DNA of 64,000 nt from JBFHIJ01 sp963678775 (GCA_963678775.2 CAXXGR010000003.1:1-64000); one strand, 5' to 3'. Shown: positions 9,672 through 18,323, counted from the stretch's first letter. The notes: generated from the letters alone by a model not told the origin. Made by a program: numbers and translations.

Positions 9672-9710
9672 AAAAGCTCCTTCTTATAGCTGAAATGAAG
9701 GAGCTTTTGT
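9672..9710 (+). terminator. Terminator after the CotH-like gene
   Basis: Perfect 12-bp stem AAAAGCTCCTTC / GAAGGAGCTTTT with a 13-nt loop. The A and T ends let it work in either direction. Confidence 0.75.
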
Positions 9711-9793
9711 GCGTTTAGAAGCGAAATCTAAAAAATTTTATCTGGACTTTCTAAAATTTTCTTCGTAATGTTACTTATCTGTCAATAAAATCT

Positions 9794-9801
9794 TAAATTT
9801 G
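9794..9801 (+). promoter_or_regulatory. -7 promoter box upstream of mlaE
   Basis: TAAATTTG matches TAnnTTTG. Transcription would begin near 9808, so the in-frame TTG at 9799 cannot be the start codon and the ATG at 9832 is preferred. Confidence 0.45.
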
Positions 9802-9831
9802 CATACAGGAAAAAAACAGGATATAAATCTA

Positions 9832-10611
9832 ATGCTTAATCTTTTAGCCCGATTAGGGCGAACAGTAATAAATTTCTTCGCAGAGATTGGTCAGCTTACC
9901 ATTCTGTCTGTCAGAGTAGCAAGGTACTTTCCTAATGCAATTAAAGATAGGAAATTAGTGCTGTCTCAAATGGGGATAGTAGGCTCTGACTCGCTTCCGT
10001 TAGTTATTCTAATTGGATCATTTACAGGTGCTATTGCGGCACTCCAAGCGACTAATCTGTTCTCAAAATTCAATATGGTTGGGATAGCTAAACCATTTAT
10101 GGGTTCGTCTATAGCGACTGTTGTTTTTACAGAACTCACTCCGGTGCTTACTGCACTTGTTATCGCAGGCAGAGTTGGTGGTTCAATGGCTGCACAGTTA
10201 GGAACGATGAACGTAACAGAGCAAATAGATGCTTTAGAGATGATGGCTATAGATAAAAACCGCTATTTAGCTATGCCAAGAGCAGTAGCCTCACTTATAA
10301 TGATGCCGGTTCTGGCTGTGTTTTCTAATGTAGTAGCATTGCTTGGCGGTTACTTGCTTACTATGATTAAATTCTCCTTTACTTCCGAAGTGTTCTTTGA
10401 GTCAGTAGTAAGATTTTTTGACTTGAGTGAAATAGGTTTGGGCTTGTTCAAATCATTAGTTTTTGGCGGAGTTACAGCCCTTATTGGGGTTCATGTAGGC
10501 TTTTCGACTACAGGCGGTGCAGAGGGAGTTGGGAACAGTACTGTGCGTGCTTTCACTCTGACAGCTGCCTCTATTTTGATATTAGATGCAGTATTTGGTT
10601 ATGTGATGTAG
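9832..10611 (+). CDS. mlaE: MlaE/YrbE-family ABC transporter permease
   Basis: Inner-membrane permease of the phospholipid (Mla) transporter family that moves phospholipid between inner and outer membranes. It has the family length (259 residues), five to six hydrophobic helices, and the conserved core SFTGAIAALQA, FTELTPVLTALVIAGRVGG and the EQIDALEMMAIDK segment. The start ATG is preceded by ACAGGA and lies downstream of the likely promoter. The partner ATPase and MCE substrate-binding protein are not beside it; the next gene is thyX, 213 bp on. Confidence 0.9.
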   Translation: MLNLLARLGRTVINFFAEIGQLTILSVRVARYFPNAIKDRKLVLSQMGIVGSDSLPLVILIGSFTGAIAALQATNLFSKFNMVGIAKPFMGSSIATVVFTELTPVLTALVIAGRVGGSMAAQLGTMNVTEQIDALEMMAIDKNRYLAMPRAVASLIMMPVLAVFSNVVALLGGYLLTMIKFSFTSEVFFESVVRFFDLSEIGLGLFKSLVFGGVTALIGVHVGFSTTGGAEGVGNSTVRAFTLTAASILILDAVFGYVM

Positions 10612-10786
10612 AGTGTCTATGTTTTAAGCCTAGATTTGCTGCAAATAGTAAAATTTTGTAGCTATTGAGCCTGAACTTTATGCTAAACTGCTGCTGAATG
10701 TATTTGATACAAAAAAACTACTACAAATATATGTTTGCTTCAGATTACCTACTTCAATTTTACTCTTTATTCAGTAAGAATTTTAC

Positions 10787-10794
10787 TATCTTTG
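10787..10794 (+). promoter_or_regulatory. -7 promoter box upstream of thyX
   Basis: TATCTTTG matches TAnnTTTG, with a TTTA about 20 bp upstream as a weak -33. It gives a leader of about 25 nt to the ATG at 10825 and lies inside the longer in-frame ORF starting at 10735, so that longer start is rejected. Confidence 0.5.
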
Positions 10795-10824
10795 CTATTT
10801 GATACACATCAAAAAGAGAATATA

Positions 10825-11664
10825 ATGGAAAAACGCATACAAGATATAATCGGAAAAGAATACAAATGCCTCGATCATGGTTTTATTCGCTTGGTCGATG
10901 TTATGGGGGATGATGCAGCTATAGTTCAGGCTGCCCGAGTTTCTTACGGACAAGGCACAAAAACTGTGAATGAAGACAGAGGTTTAATCAGATACCTAAT
11001 GAGACATAAGCACACTAGCCCATTTGAGATGGTAGAACTTAAGTTTCATGTAAAGTTGCCTATTTTTATAGCTCGCCAATGGATTCGCCATCGCACTGCT
11101 AACGTAAATGAATATAGTGGCAGATACTCTGAGATGAAGGACGAATGTTATTTGCCGGAATTGGAGCAAATCAGATTGCAGTCTGCCAATAATAAACAGG
11201 GCAGATCAGAGGAAACTTTGGTTCAAGAAGATGGTAATGCAGTCCAAAATCTTTTGCAAGATGGTCAGGCGGGTGCATTTGGTGATTATAAAGAGATGCT
11301 GGAAATGGGTGTCGCCAGGGAGGTTGCTCGTATTAATCTTCCCCTTTCCACTTATACAGAATGGTACTGGAAAATAGACTTGCATAACCTGCTTCATTTC
11401 ATCAGACTTAGATTAGACAGTCATGCACAGTATGAAATCAGAGTCTTTGCTGAAGCTATAGCAGAAATGTTAAAAGTGATTGTACCTCTCACATGGGAAG
11501 CATTCGAAGATTTTACTTTATATAATGTAAATTTCTCACGCAAAGAAATTGCTGTGCTAAAAGAGATAATTACAGCAATGCCCAATGATGAGATGTTAGA
11601 AAAGAATGGCCTAAAAAAAGGCGAAGCCAGAGAGTTTTTAGAAAAATTAGACAAATTGAAATAG
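10825..11664 (+). CDS. thyX: Flavin-dependent thymidylate synthase
   Basis: FAD-dependent enzyme that makes dTMP from dUMP using methylene-tetrahydrofolate and NADPH. The ThyX signature RHRX7S is present as RHRTANVNEYS near residue 90. The substrate-binding stretch RINLPLSTYTEWYWKIDL and the following LHNLLHFIRLRLDSHAQYEI are also typical. The 279-residue length fits a ThyX with a short C-terminal extension. No thyA is seen in the window. The downstream LolA-like gene starts 11 nt later and is probably co-transcribed. Confidence 0.96.
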   Translation: MEKRIQDIIGKEYKCLDHGFIRLVDVMGDDAAIVQAARVSYGQGTKTVNEDRGLIRYLMRHKHTSPFEMVELKFHVKLPIFIARQWIRHRTANVNEYSGRYSEMKDECYLPELEQIRLQSANNKQGRSEETLVQEDGNAVQNLLQDGQAGAFGDYKEMLEMGVAREVARINLPLSTYTEWYWKIDLHNLLHFIRLRLDSHAQYEIRVFAEAIAEMLKVIVPLTWEAFEDFTLYNVNFSRKEIAVLKEIITAMPNDEMLEKNGLKKGEAREFLEKLDKLK

Positions 11665-11675
11665 GATTTTATTAG

Positions 11676-12380
11676 ATGAGATTACTTAAGATTTTATTGA
11701 TGTTAGTTTTTACTTTTACATTTGTTTATGCTGCGAATGTAAATTCAATTTTGAAAAAGCACTTAGATGCTCGAGGCGGTAAAAAAGCTTTTGGTGAAAT
11801 TAACTCGTTTAGAGTTACCGGAAAATTATCTACGCCTCTTATTGAAACTACTTTTGAGCTGATTTATAAATATCCTAATAAGATAAAAAATACTATCAGA
11901 GATTCGGCCGGTGCTTCTGTTTATATTGTAGACGGTGACAAAGCAGTATATAAAAATGCTCACTCTAAAGACTTAATCGCTCAGCACATGCCGGAAGCAA
12001 TGAAAATCAATTTTATTGAACGATCTGATTTTTTAGAAGGAAGTCTTATAAATTCTAAAGAGAAAGGAATTACTCCATCATATATCAAAAAGGCAGTGAT
12101 AGATAATCGTATGGCATATTTAGTACGCTTGAGTTATTATTATGGCAAAGAAGAGATTGCCTGCGTCGATGCTACAACCTATGAGCATTACAAGACATAT
12201 ATAGATCAAGATAGTGTCCATATTGATTTTTTACTGCAGGACTACAGAGAGAAGTCCGGTCTTATGATACCATTTCATAGAATCAGCAAGCTAAATGGTC
12301 AAGTTATTGAAGATATGAAAATAGATAAAGTAGAGATAAATCCTGAGATAGATGATTTAATATTTCAAGATATGAACTAA
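11676..12380 (+). CDS. LolA-like outer-membrane lipoprotein-sorting protein (putative)
   Basis: A 234-residue exported protein with signal peptide MRLLKILLMLVFTFTFVYA. The mature part begins with a segment common to LolA/LolB-like proteins of Bacteroidota (ILKKHLDARGGKKAFGEINS). Alternating beta strands follow (FRVTGKLSTPLIETTFELIY, YPNKIKNTIRD), as expected of the half-barrel that carries lipid or lipoprotein in the periplasm. It lacks a lipobox cysteine, so it should be soluble in the periplasm. It lies 11 nt after thyX and before a strong terminator, so the two form a unit. The fold assignment is moderate and the cargo is unknown. Confidence 0.6.
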   Translation: MRLLKILLMLVFTFTFVYAANVNSILKKHLDARGGKKAFGEINSFRVTGKLSTPLIETTFELIYKYPNKIKNTIRDSAGASVYIVDGDKAVYKNAHSKDLIAQHMPEAMKINFIERSDFLEGSLINSKEKGITPSYIKKAVIDNRMAYLVRLSYYYGKEEIACVDATTYEHYKTYIDQDSVHIDFLLQDYREKSGLMIPFHRISKLNGQVIEDMKIDKVEINPEIDDLIFQDMN

Positions 12381-12404
12381 AGAAAAACAGAAAAATTTAT
12401 GTAT

Positions 12405-12438
12405 AAAAACCTCTTCATACTTGTAGAGGTTTTTTTTT
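12405..12438 (+). terminator. Terminator of the thyX unit
   Basis: Perfect 10-bp stem AAAAACCTCT / AGAGGTTTTT with a 10-nt loop, followed by further T residues. Confidence 0.85.
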
Positions 12439-12646
12439 GAGCTTTACTATAAAATACTATTCCGAAATAAACCTTTATTTCCTAATATAAGTCATCTCAG
12501 TTTCTAGAAAGAAGTAGCTATTACAAGAAAACAAGCGTTTTATTTTAGATGTATTTTCATGAATCTGTTCTTTTCAAGGAATATGGATGGAAATGCTTGC
12601 TACGCTTTTCCGCTATTACGATCTTGTCTTTTTGGAATAGACAATT

Positions 12647-13270
12647 TTACTTCAGTATTTCACCTGCTTCGTAGCTCCAGAAAAGGAGATCTAACTCATC
12701 GATTGGAATACCGATAAATTCCGCAAATTCCTGAAATTTAGCTTCTACCTCTAAGTAGCGTTTTTTGCCGGATATATTAGGGATTTCTGAGTAAACTTGG
12801 CAGCTAACTAAATGTTTTAAGATATGCCTGTCTAAAATACCAAGATTTCTATATCCTATATTACGAAGATAATGTGCACTTTCTTTGAGTCCCATACCTT
12901 TTACATTATCAAAAAGCCAAAAGCGTTTTTCAATGTTTGTCATATCGCTCTCTAAAACAGCTTTTATCTCAGGCCACTGCTCCCTAACTTCCAATAATCG
13001 TTGTGCTTTTTGATTATGGAATCGGATATAGTGAGATTTATCGTTTAAAATATCAACAGGATCAAAAGGCTTTTCGTAAAAGTTACGTTCAGCCAATTTC
13101 TTCTGCACTTGCCATGCATTAGCTGCTTTTGATTGAGGCGTGCAGATACAAAAGCATAGTTCATAAAAATACTCTTCTTTGGGAATTGCAGAGAACTCTA
13201 CCAGCCTCTTTTTGATAGCAAGCTTGTTTCTGTCATAACCTTCTCTAACCGAATCGGGTAGTATATACAT
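12647..13270 (-). CDS. ogg: 8-oxoguanine DNA glycosylase/AP lyase, archaeal Ogg2 type
   Basis: Bifunctional base-excision enzyme that removes 8-oxoguanine and cleaves the abasic site. The helix-hairpin-helix region reads NVKGMGLKESAHYLRNIGYR, with the catalytic lysine in GLKE, followed by the general aspartate in LDRHIL about 20 residues later; this spacing is that of the Ogg2 family. From ATG 13270 the protein is 207 residues, the usual family length. The frame stays open upstream to 13453, but that extension contains the likely promoter and looks unlike the family. The gene is monocistronic and convergent with the thyX unit. Confidence 0.85.
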   Translation of the reverse strand: MYILPDSVREGYDRNKLAIKKRLVEFSAIPKEEYFYELCFCICTPQSKAANAWQVQKKLAERNFYEKPFDPVDILNDKSHYIRFHNQKAQRLLEVREQWPEIKAVLESDMTNIEKRFWLFDNVKGMGLKESAHYLRNIGYRNLGILDRHILKHLVSCQVYSEIPNISGKKRYLEVEAKFQEFAEFIGIPIDELDLLFWSYEAGEILK

Positions 13271-13387
13271 AATATCAGTGTCATATTTTACAAAACCAAT
13301 TAAAAGGCGTATTAAAATGAATTTTATTTGGAAGATTATGGGAATAGTCACAAGATTAGATTTAGCATACGAAGCATGCACTAGTGT

Positions 13388-13395
13388 CAAATATA
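13388..13395 (-). promoter_or_regulatory. -7 promoter box of the glycosylase gene
   Basis: On the minus strand the sequence is TATATTTG, a perfect TAnnTTTG. No clear -33 is seen. The start point near 13381 leaves a leader of about 110 nt to the ATG at 13270 and decides against the longer frame. Confidence 0.45.
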
Positions 13396-13572
13396 ATCGA
13401 AAATACAATAGTATTAGATATTTGTAATAGTGTGGTTGTTTGGGATGATTCATGTTTTACACATTACACTATACAGATGCTAATGAAATGAATAAACTGA
13501 GTAAGATTTTTAGTGTGAGGATTATTAGTGTTTGAAACAGTCCAAAAGATTTGCGAATAGTTAAAGTAAAAG

Positions 13573-13612
13573 TATGATACAACTGACTAACTTTATAATC
13601 AGTTGTATCATA
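13573..13612 (-). terminator. Long perfect hairpin beside a gene remnant
   Basis: ATGATACAACTGA at 13574-13586 pairs without mismatch to 13599-13611, and the stem extends by one more pair at each outer end. It begins 6 bp beyond the stop codon of the minus-strand remnant. The downstream minus-strand sequence (ACTTTTACTTT) is T-rich but not a clean run, so this is a probable terminator. Confidence 0.55.
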
Positions 13613-13618
13613 TCTATA

Positions 13619-13825
13619 TTAATCAACTAATTCAGCTTGGATTGCTAAAAATTCTTCTTTTGAAACAACTTCTGTAGTGGGATTATTGTCTTCATCAAAA
13701 GTTGTTACCATATATCCATAAGGGTCAAAACCATGTAGAGCGGCAATAGCAGGATCTACCAATACATTACCTTTAACTGTATAGCCACTTTGGCCATAAA
13801 GTATAAAATAATATCTATAATATGT
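13619..13825 (-). pseudogene. C-terminal remnant of an unrecognised protein
   Basis: This 68-codon open stretch ends at a TAA (13619-13621 on the plus strand) and is bounded upstream by an in-frame TAG. It has no ATG before the methionine in GYMVTTFDEDN. The composition looks like real protein: YTVKGNVLVDPAIAAL, then HGFDPYGYMVTTFDEDNN, then SKEEFLAIQAELVD. A terminator-like hairpin follows the stop directly. I read it as the 3' end of a gene whose 5' part has been lost. I do not recognise the family. Confidence 0.45.
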
Positions 13826-13911
13826 CTAAACCAGACCCTGTAAAATCAACACTTGATAAAATCAATAGATATATCACAGAATTAGAAAAGTTGATTGAAG
13901 AGAAAAAGTAA
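13822..13911 (+). CDS. Possible 29-residue microprotein
   Basis: The ATG at 13822 opens a 29-codon frame that is mostly a charged helix (STLDKINRYITELEKLIEEK). It ends at TAA 13909-13911, 25 nt before a strong rho-independent terminator that otherwise has no plus-strand gene. Heptad-like spacing of I and L suggests a short coiled coil. There is no clear ribosome binding site. It could instead be the tail of a decayed gene or chance; I know of no homologue. Confidence 0.35.
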   Translation: MSKPDPVKSTLDKINRYITELEKLIEEKK

Positions 13912-13936
13912 AAATCTCTCAATAAATCATTTTATT

Positions 13937-13967
13937 AGCTTCGGTATGCGTATCGAAGCTTTTTTTG
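13937..13967 (+). terminator. Rho-independent terminator after the microprotein ORF
   Basis: Stem AGCTTCG / CGAAGCT, which can extend inward with TA/TA, is followed by seven T residues. It points rightward, away from the microprotein frame. Confidence 0.75.
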
Positions 13968-13985
13968 TACTTATCGCTCAAAATA

Positions 13986-14023
13986 AAAATTCCTCACCAT
14001 AGAAATTTCTAGTGAGGAATTGT
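13986..14023 (-). terminator. Terminator of the cupin gene
   Basis: Stem AATTCCTCAC / GTGAGGAATT; the inner loop can also pair (GAAATTTC). The A tract on its left side is a U tract for the minus-strand cupin transcript. Confidence 0.7.
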
Positions 14024-14048
14024 TTAGTTTATCGCATGAATCACTATT

Positions 14049-14387
14049 TTACAATAGCTGCGCTTTTGCTGTAGGCGCCGGGGCTTTGACTACTAAAATT
14101 CTAGCAAGTGCTTCAGCGTCATTTTTGATGTAATGCTTGATATCCTTTGGACTTTCGATTACGTCATCGTGCTTGGCCACATACTCCTCATCACCAACAA
14201 TTATCGTAGGAGTTCCTTCCAAAATGTAAAAGAAAACATCTACGGGGGTGATATGTGGACGGAGAGATTCCCCTTTATTTAGAGAAATGTGCATTGCATG
14301 CGCATTATCTTTTGCATATACTTGTTTTATATCTAAGCCGTGAGGCGTTTTCCTGACTTCTTCAGTTTGATAGTTTTTTATATTCAT
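14049..14387 (-). CDS. Small cupin-domain protein
   Basis: A 112-residue single-domain cupin. The first cupin motif is degenerate (LRPHITPVDVFFYILEG), with one histidine and no following HxH; motif 2 is present as VIESPKDIKHYIKND, with a histidine. Few metal ligands survive, so catalysis is uncertain; many such proteins bind small ligands or stabilise partners. It lies 84 bp downstream of pgsA on the same strand, with its own terminator. The substrate is unknown. Confidence 0.72.
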   Translation of the reverse strand: MNIKNYQTEEVRKTPHGLDIKQVYAKDNAHAMHISLNKGESLRPHITPVDVFFYILEGTPTIIVGDEEYVAKHDDVIESPKDIKHYIKNDAEALARILVVKAPAPTAKAQLL

Positions 14388-14471
14388 TGTTCTACCCGAA
14401 TATTTTGCATAAAATAGTTACATAGTCATAAACGGACATATTTATCTGATATTATTAGTCAAGTTAAAAAA

Positions 14472-15005
14472 TCAATTCCTATTCTCTCGTATCAAAGTAA
14501 ACATCTCTTTGCCATAAATCACAAAAGAATAAAACAGAACAGACGCTACTATTGGTTCGCCAAAACTCGCAGCATAAGGCACTTCATAGAAAGCTAAGAT
14601 TAATTGTAAAGCTAAAATATTTACGGCTATTTTGCCAGTCTTATTCGATGGGATGATGTATCCTAACTTACCCTTCGCCCATAGGCCACCAAGTAAAATA
14701 ATCAAATCCCTTCCAAAAACTACCCCTATGTACCAAGTAGACAGCACACTCGTTAGTAGCATAGCTATCCCAGCAGCAGCCACTGCCATTTTGTCACCTA
14801 TTGGATCAAGTATTTTACCAAGCTCACTTATCTGATTGAATTTCCTTGCCAGATAGCCATCAGCATAGTCACTAATAACCATTAAGACTATAAGCCCTCC
14901 CACCAATAGCTTTTCATCATAATAAATAGCAATTCCAAAAGGAATGGACATTAAAATCCTAATCAAGCTAATTATGTTTGATATCGTCCAAACTTTATTA
15001 TTCAT
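14472..15005 (-). CDS. pgsA: CDP-alcohol phosphatidyltransferase, probably phosphatidylglycerophosphate synthase
   Basis: Membrane enzyme that condenses CDP-diacylglycerol with an alcohol, most likely glycerol 3-phosphate, on the way to phosphatidylglycerol. The diagnostic motif DG(x)2AR(x)8G(x)3D(x)3D is intact as DGYLARKFNQISELGKILD followed by PIGD, around residues 49-71. Several hydrophobic helices surround it. The length of 177 residues fits PgsA. Its start overlaps the end of the upstream symporter gene by 8 nt, so the two are coupled. The acceptor alcohol is inferred from length and general similarity. Confidence 0.85.
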   Translation of the reverse strand: MNNKVWTISNIISLIRILMSIPFGIAIYYDEKLLVGGLIVLMVISDYADGYLARKFNQISELGKILDPIGDKMAVAAAGIAMLLTSVLSTWYIGVVFGRDLIILLGGLWAKGKLGYIIPSNKTGKIAVNILALQLILAFYEVPYAASFGEPIVASVLFYSFVIYGKEMFTLIRENRN

Positions 15006-16383
15006 ATTTGACTCTTTTCACAAAAATTGAAGTAAAAATTAGAGACATTAGTATGCCGGGAAGCATTGCTTCTATTCCCGATACAAAACTAACTGAAAAC
15101 TCAGCCAATACCATCCATAAAAATGATGTAAGAGAACCTACTAACATTATTAGTGAGGCATGACCTGCTTTTAAATAATAGCTACTGCTAAAACTAAGTA
15201 GCAATGGGAGTAACAATCCCGGCACAGCTATACTGCTGGTTTTATAAATTAAATCTATAACAGAAGGTAAAGCCGTTGCCAGTAAAATACTTAGTATTGC
15301 TGTGATAACTAAGCCTACTCGGGTTAGCTTTTGGGTGCTGATTTTGCTAAAAGCACGCATTTTCTTGAGTAAATCATTCCCGATAGTGGTAGCACTTAGG
15401 AAGGCATAGCTGTCTAAAGTAGACATCACTGTGGCAATAAGTGCAGTCATAAAGACTCCTTTCCAAATAGGAGGCAACACTACTTCCCCTAATGTAGGAT
15501 ATGCCATAAGTGGGTTGGCTATTTCAAAAAATGCTTTAGCATACAAGCCTGTACTCAAAGTCATAGCATCAAATATCATCCAAAAGAATACTGAAATTAG
15601 GATGCCGTTTCGTGCAATATTTGGAGTTTTTGCTGCTGCACATCTCTGATGAAATCCGGGATCGATAAACGTCTGTAGCGATATAATAAACCAAACTGCT
15701 ACATACTGCCAAGAGTTCCCACCTGCCGGCTCTAAATGCTTAGCAGGTAGCTTATCAGTCAAGTCAAAGACACTACCATAAGTAGTATATGAAAAATACA
15801 AAAGTGCAGCAAACCCAAGATACATTATAATAAATTGTGCGAAATTAGTACGAATATCTGCTTTCAAACCACCTGTATAAATATATACAAGAGATATAAC
15901 AGCCCCTACTAAAATAGAATTGAACAAGCCCCAGGAGGTAAACATATCTATAATTACCCCGAGCATCAAAATATAGGATGCAGGTAAGGTAATTATCAGT
16001 ACAATAATAGAAGCGAGTGTTCCTGCAATTCCACCATACTTTGAAGCAATCTGGTCAGGTATCGTAAGTATATTAGAATTTCGTATTTTCTTGGAAATAA
16101 ACAAAGCAAAAAGCGTAGCAGAAATATAGTAAGGCAAAGCAAAACACACCCAGGCTAGTATGCCTGAGTTATAAACAAATTCGCCCACTCCAAGTATGCT
16201 CCCATACCAAGTAGCTACAAGAGTACCAACAAAAAAAGGCAGGGTTACTTTTCGCCCTGCCAGTATAAAGTTTTCTGTATTGTCTTTATCGTCACTATCT
16301 GATTTAGAAGAGCGAAATCCGATAAAGAGAACCATTATTACATAAAGTGCTATAACAGCCAAGTCTGCGGCTGAAGGAGTCAT
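14998..16383 (-). CDS. Sodium:solute symporter family transporter
   Basis: Inner-membrane secondary transporter of the SSF (PutP/PanF-like) family, with about 12 to 13 hydrophobic helices over 461 residues. Typical features are an N-terminal periplasmic start, the ENFILAGRKVTLPFFVGTL loop after helix 1, ATWYGSILGVGEF in helix 2, and a conserved segment near residue 235 (ISLQTFIDPGFHQRCAAAKT). It follows the sugar epimerase by 27 nt and overlaps pgsA, forming a three-gene unit. The transported solute cannot be read from sequence. Confidence 0.85.
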   Translation of the reverse strand: MTPSAADLAVIALYVIMVLFIGFRSSKSDSDDKDNTENFILAGRKVTLPFFVGTLVATWYGSILGVGEFVYNSGILAWVCFALPYYISATLFALFISKKIRNSNILTIPDQIASKYGGIAGTLASIIVLIITLPASYILMLGVIIDMFTSWGLFNSILVGAVISLVYIYTGGLKADIRTNFAQFIIMYLGFAALLYFSYTTYGSVFDLTDKLPAKHLEPAGGNSWQYVAVWFIISLQTFIDPGFHQRCAAAKTPNIARNGILISVFFWMIFDAMTLSTGLYAKAFFEIANPLMAYPTLGEVVLPPIWKGVFMTALIATVMSTLDSYAFLSATTIGNDLLKKMRAFSKISTQKLTRVGLVITAILSILLATALPSVIDLIYKTSSIAVPGLLLPLLLSFSSSYYLKAGHASLIMLVGSLTSFLWMVLAEFSVSFVSGIEAMLPGILMSLIFTSIFVKRVKYE

Positions 16384-16410
16384 CTCTTAAACCTATTTAC
16401 ATAAATAATA

Positions 16411-17334
16411 TTACTTTAAAGCTGCTTTAAAAGCATCTACAGTGTGTTTCATGCCTTCATCAAATACCATTTTCGGAGACCAGCCATGCATGTTTTCATA
16501 TTTAGCATAAGAACACACGCTCCTTCTTTGCTCTCCGGCTTTAGCAGGTCCGTGAAACTCTTCGCTTCTACTTGCTGTAAGTTCTTTCAGTCTACGGAAA
16601 ATATGATTTACATCTGTTTCTACGCCGGTAGTTACATTATAAATTCCATTTACCTCTGAATCCAATGCTTTTACATTTGCAGCCACTACATCATCAATAT
16701 AGATATAGTCTCGAGTAATGAGACCATCGCCATTGATTATGGGTTGTTCGCCGGATAGCATCTTATTGATAAATATAGCCACAACACCAGCCTCTCCATG
16801 AGGATTTTGGCGGGCACCATATACATTCCCGTATCGGAGTACGACTCTGTCAATGCCATAAACTGATTGGTAATAGAATAAATAGTGCTCTGTGCTCAAT
16901 TTGGAAATACCGTAAGGAGAGCAAGGGGCTTTCCTATCATCTTCATCTGCAGGAAATTTTTCCTGTTCACCATAAATAGTACCACCTGAAGAAGCAAATA
17001 TAATTTTTTTAACGCCGGACTGTTTAGCCGCCTCAAAAACATTAATGCTTCCAATGATGTTAGTATTGGCATCAAATTTAGGATTATCCACTGAAACTCG
17101 CACATTCATCTGAGCTGCATGGTGACTGATAACGTCGAACTTTTCATTTTTAAATATATCCGAAATGTTATCATCATTTATATCAGCTTCTATTACTTTG
17201 GCTTTGGGGTTGACATTTTCTCTTTTACCTGAAGAAAAATTATCAAGGATAGTTACAGAGTGGCCTAAGTTGATATAAGCATCTGTAATATGAGATCCGA
17301 TAAATCCGGCGCCGCCGGTAACTAATATTTTCAT
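16411..17334 (-). CDS. NAD-dependent sugar-nucleotide epimerase/dehydratase
   Basis: Extended short-chain dehydrogenase of the GalE-like group acting on nucleotide sugars. The Rossmann motif VTGGAGFIGSHI lies at residues 5-16. The catalytic YxxxK is YGISK near residue 141, after SSGGTIYGEQ. RYGNVYGARQ and the DYIYIDD segment are typical of UDP-glucose/UDP-GlcNAc 4-epimerases. At 307 residues it has the normal length. It is the first gene of a unit with the symporter and pgsA. The substrate is not resolvable. Confidence 0.87.
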   Translation of the reverse strand: MKILVTGGAGFIGSHITDAYINLGHSVTILDNFSSGKRENVNPKAKVIEADINDDNISDIFKNEKFDVISHHAAQMNVRVSVDNPKFDANTNIIGSINVFEAAKQSGVKKIIFASSGGTIYGEQEKFPADEDDRKAPCSPYGISKLSTEHYLFYYQSVYGIDRVVLRYGNVYGARQNPHGEAGVVAIFINKMLSGEQPIINGDGLITRDYIYIDDVVAANVKALDSEVNGIYNVTTGVETDVNHIFRRLKELTASRSEEFHGPAKAGEQRRSVCSYAKYENMHGWSPKMVFDEGMKHTVDAFKAALK

Positions 17335-17519
17335 TATGCGATTTCCATTTTTATCAATTAGCTATATCAAAAATACAAAAAAAAAGAGAAAAGCTTACTG
17401 AAAACCTTATAAAAAGGGTAGTTAGGAATGATGTAATCACAAGTGAGCGAAATAATATCAAAAAAATTGTTAACTTTCGTTTATTTTGACAAAAAAATTG
17501 CTTATTTTAATAGATAGAA

Positions 17520-18323
17520 ATGCAAATTATAAACAAAAGTATAAAAACACACATGCATTACACAATGCCTATTACGCAAAGGCTCAAAAAGCTAATAAAA
17601 TCCCTACACCAAAAACAATTCAGAGATCAAAATGATTTGTTTGTAGCAGAAGGTCAAAGATTATGTGAGGAAATCATCGAAAGCGACTTCTTAGCAGAAT
17701 TACTTGTAGTCAAAGATTCTCCTACACAGGAAGTAACTGAAATAGTAGATTATTTTGCAGATAAAGGTATCCCTGTCTATACAGCACCTAAGCATCAGTT
17801 TGATCAGATTTGCAATACTAAAACTCCTCAAGGCATCATAACTGTAGTAAATAATAAAAACCCTGAGCTGTTACCTGACGAACCTTTTATTGCCTTAGAT
17901 GCTGTTGCTGATCCCGGAAATATAGGAACAATCATACGCACAGCAAACTGGTTTGGATATAAACAAGTAATATTAGGCAGAGATTGTGCGGATAAATACA
18001 ATCCAAAAACTGTACGCTCCACAATGGGTGCAATTTTTAAAACTCAAGTGCATCACACTCATGACTTGGCAGGTTTTATAAAAGAGCATTTTCCTAAACA
18101 CCAATTATTAGGTGCTAGCGTCAATACAAAAACAGAACTTGAATCTTTAAGTTTCAAAGATGAAAAGCAATATGGTGTATTTTTTGGCAGTGAAGCTAAT
18201 GGCTTGTCAGCTGAAATAGAAGCTATCCTTGATAAAGAGTATATAATTCCCGGAATTGGGAAACAGGAATCATTAAATGTAGCTGTCTCTGTTGGTATTT
18301 CATTATATCATTTAACTAAATAG
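17520..18323 (+). CDS. TrmH/SpoU-family RNA 2'-O-methyltransferase
   Basis: SAM-dependent ribose methyltransferase of rRNA or tRNA with a knotted SPOUT fold. The N-terminal substrate-binding part (LKKLIKSLHQKQFRDQNDLF) is followed by the three SPOUT motifs: PGNIGTIIRTANWFGY, FFGSEANGLS and SLNVAVSVGISLYHL. No strong ribosome binding site separates the ATGs at 17520, 17553 and 17565; the last, giving MPITQRLKKL, resembles related proteins most. The gene is divergent from the epimerase unit. Which nucleotide it modifies is unknown. Confidence 0.88.
   Translation: MQIINKSIKTHMHYTMPITQRLKKLIKSLHQKQFRDQNDLFVAEGQRLCEEIIESDFLAELLVVKDSPTQEVTEIVDYFADKGIPVYTAPKHQFDQICNTKTPQGIITVVNNKNPELLPDEPFIALDAVADPGNIGTIIRTANWFGYKQVILGRDCADKYNPKTVRSTMGAIFKTQVHHTHDLAGFIKEHFPKHQLLGASVNTKTELESLSFKDEKQYGVFFGSEANGLSAEIEAILDKEYIIPGIGKQESLNVAVSVGISLYHLTK

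Noticed and set aside
12647..13453. Longer glycosylase ORF starting at 13453
   Set aside because: The extra 61 residues do not match the family length and contain a perfect -7 promoter box.
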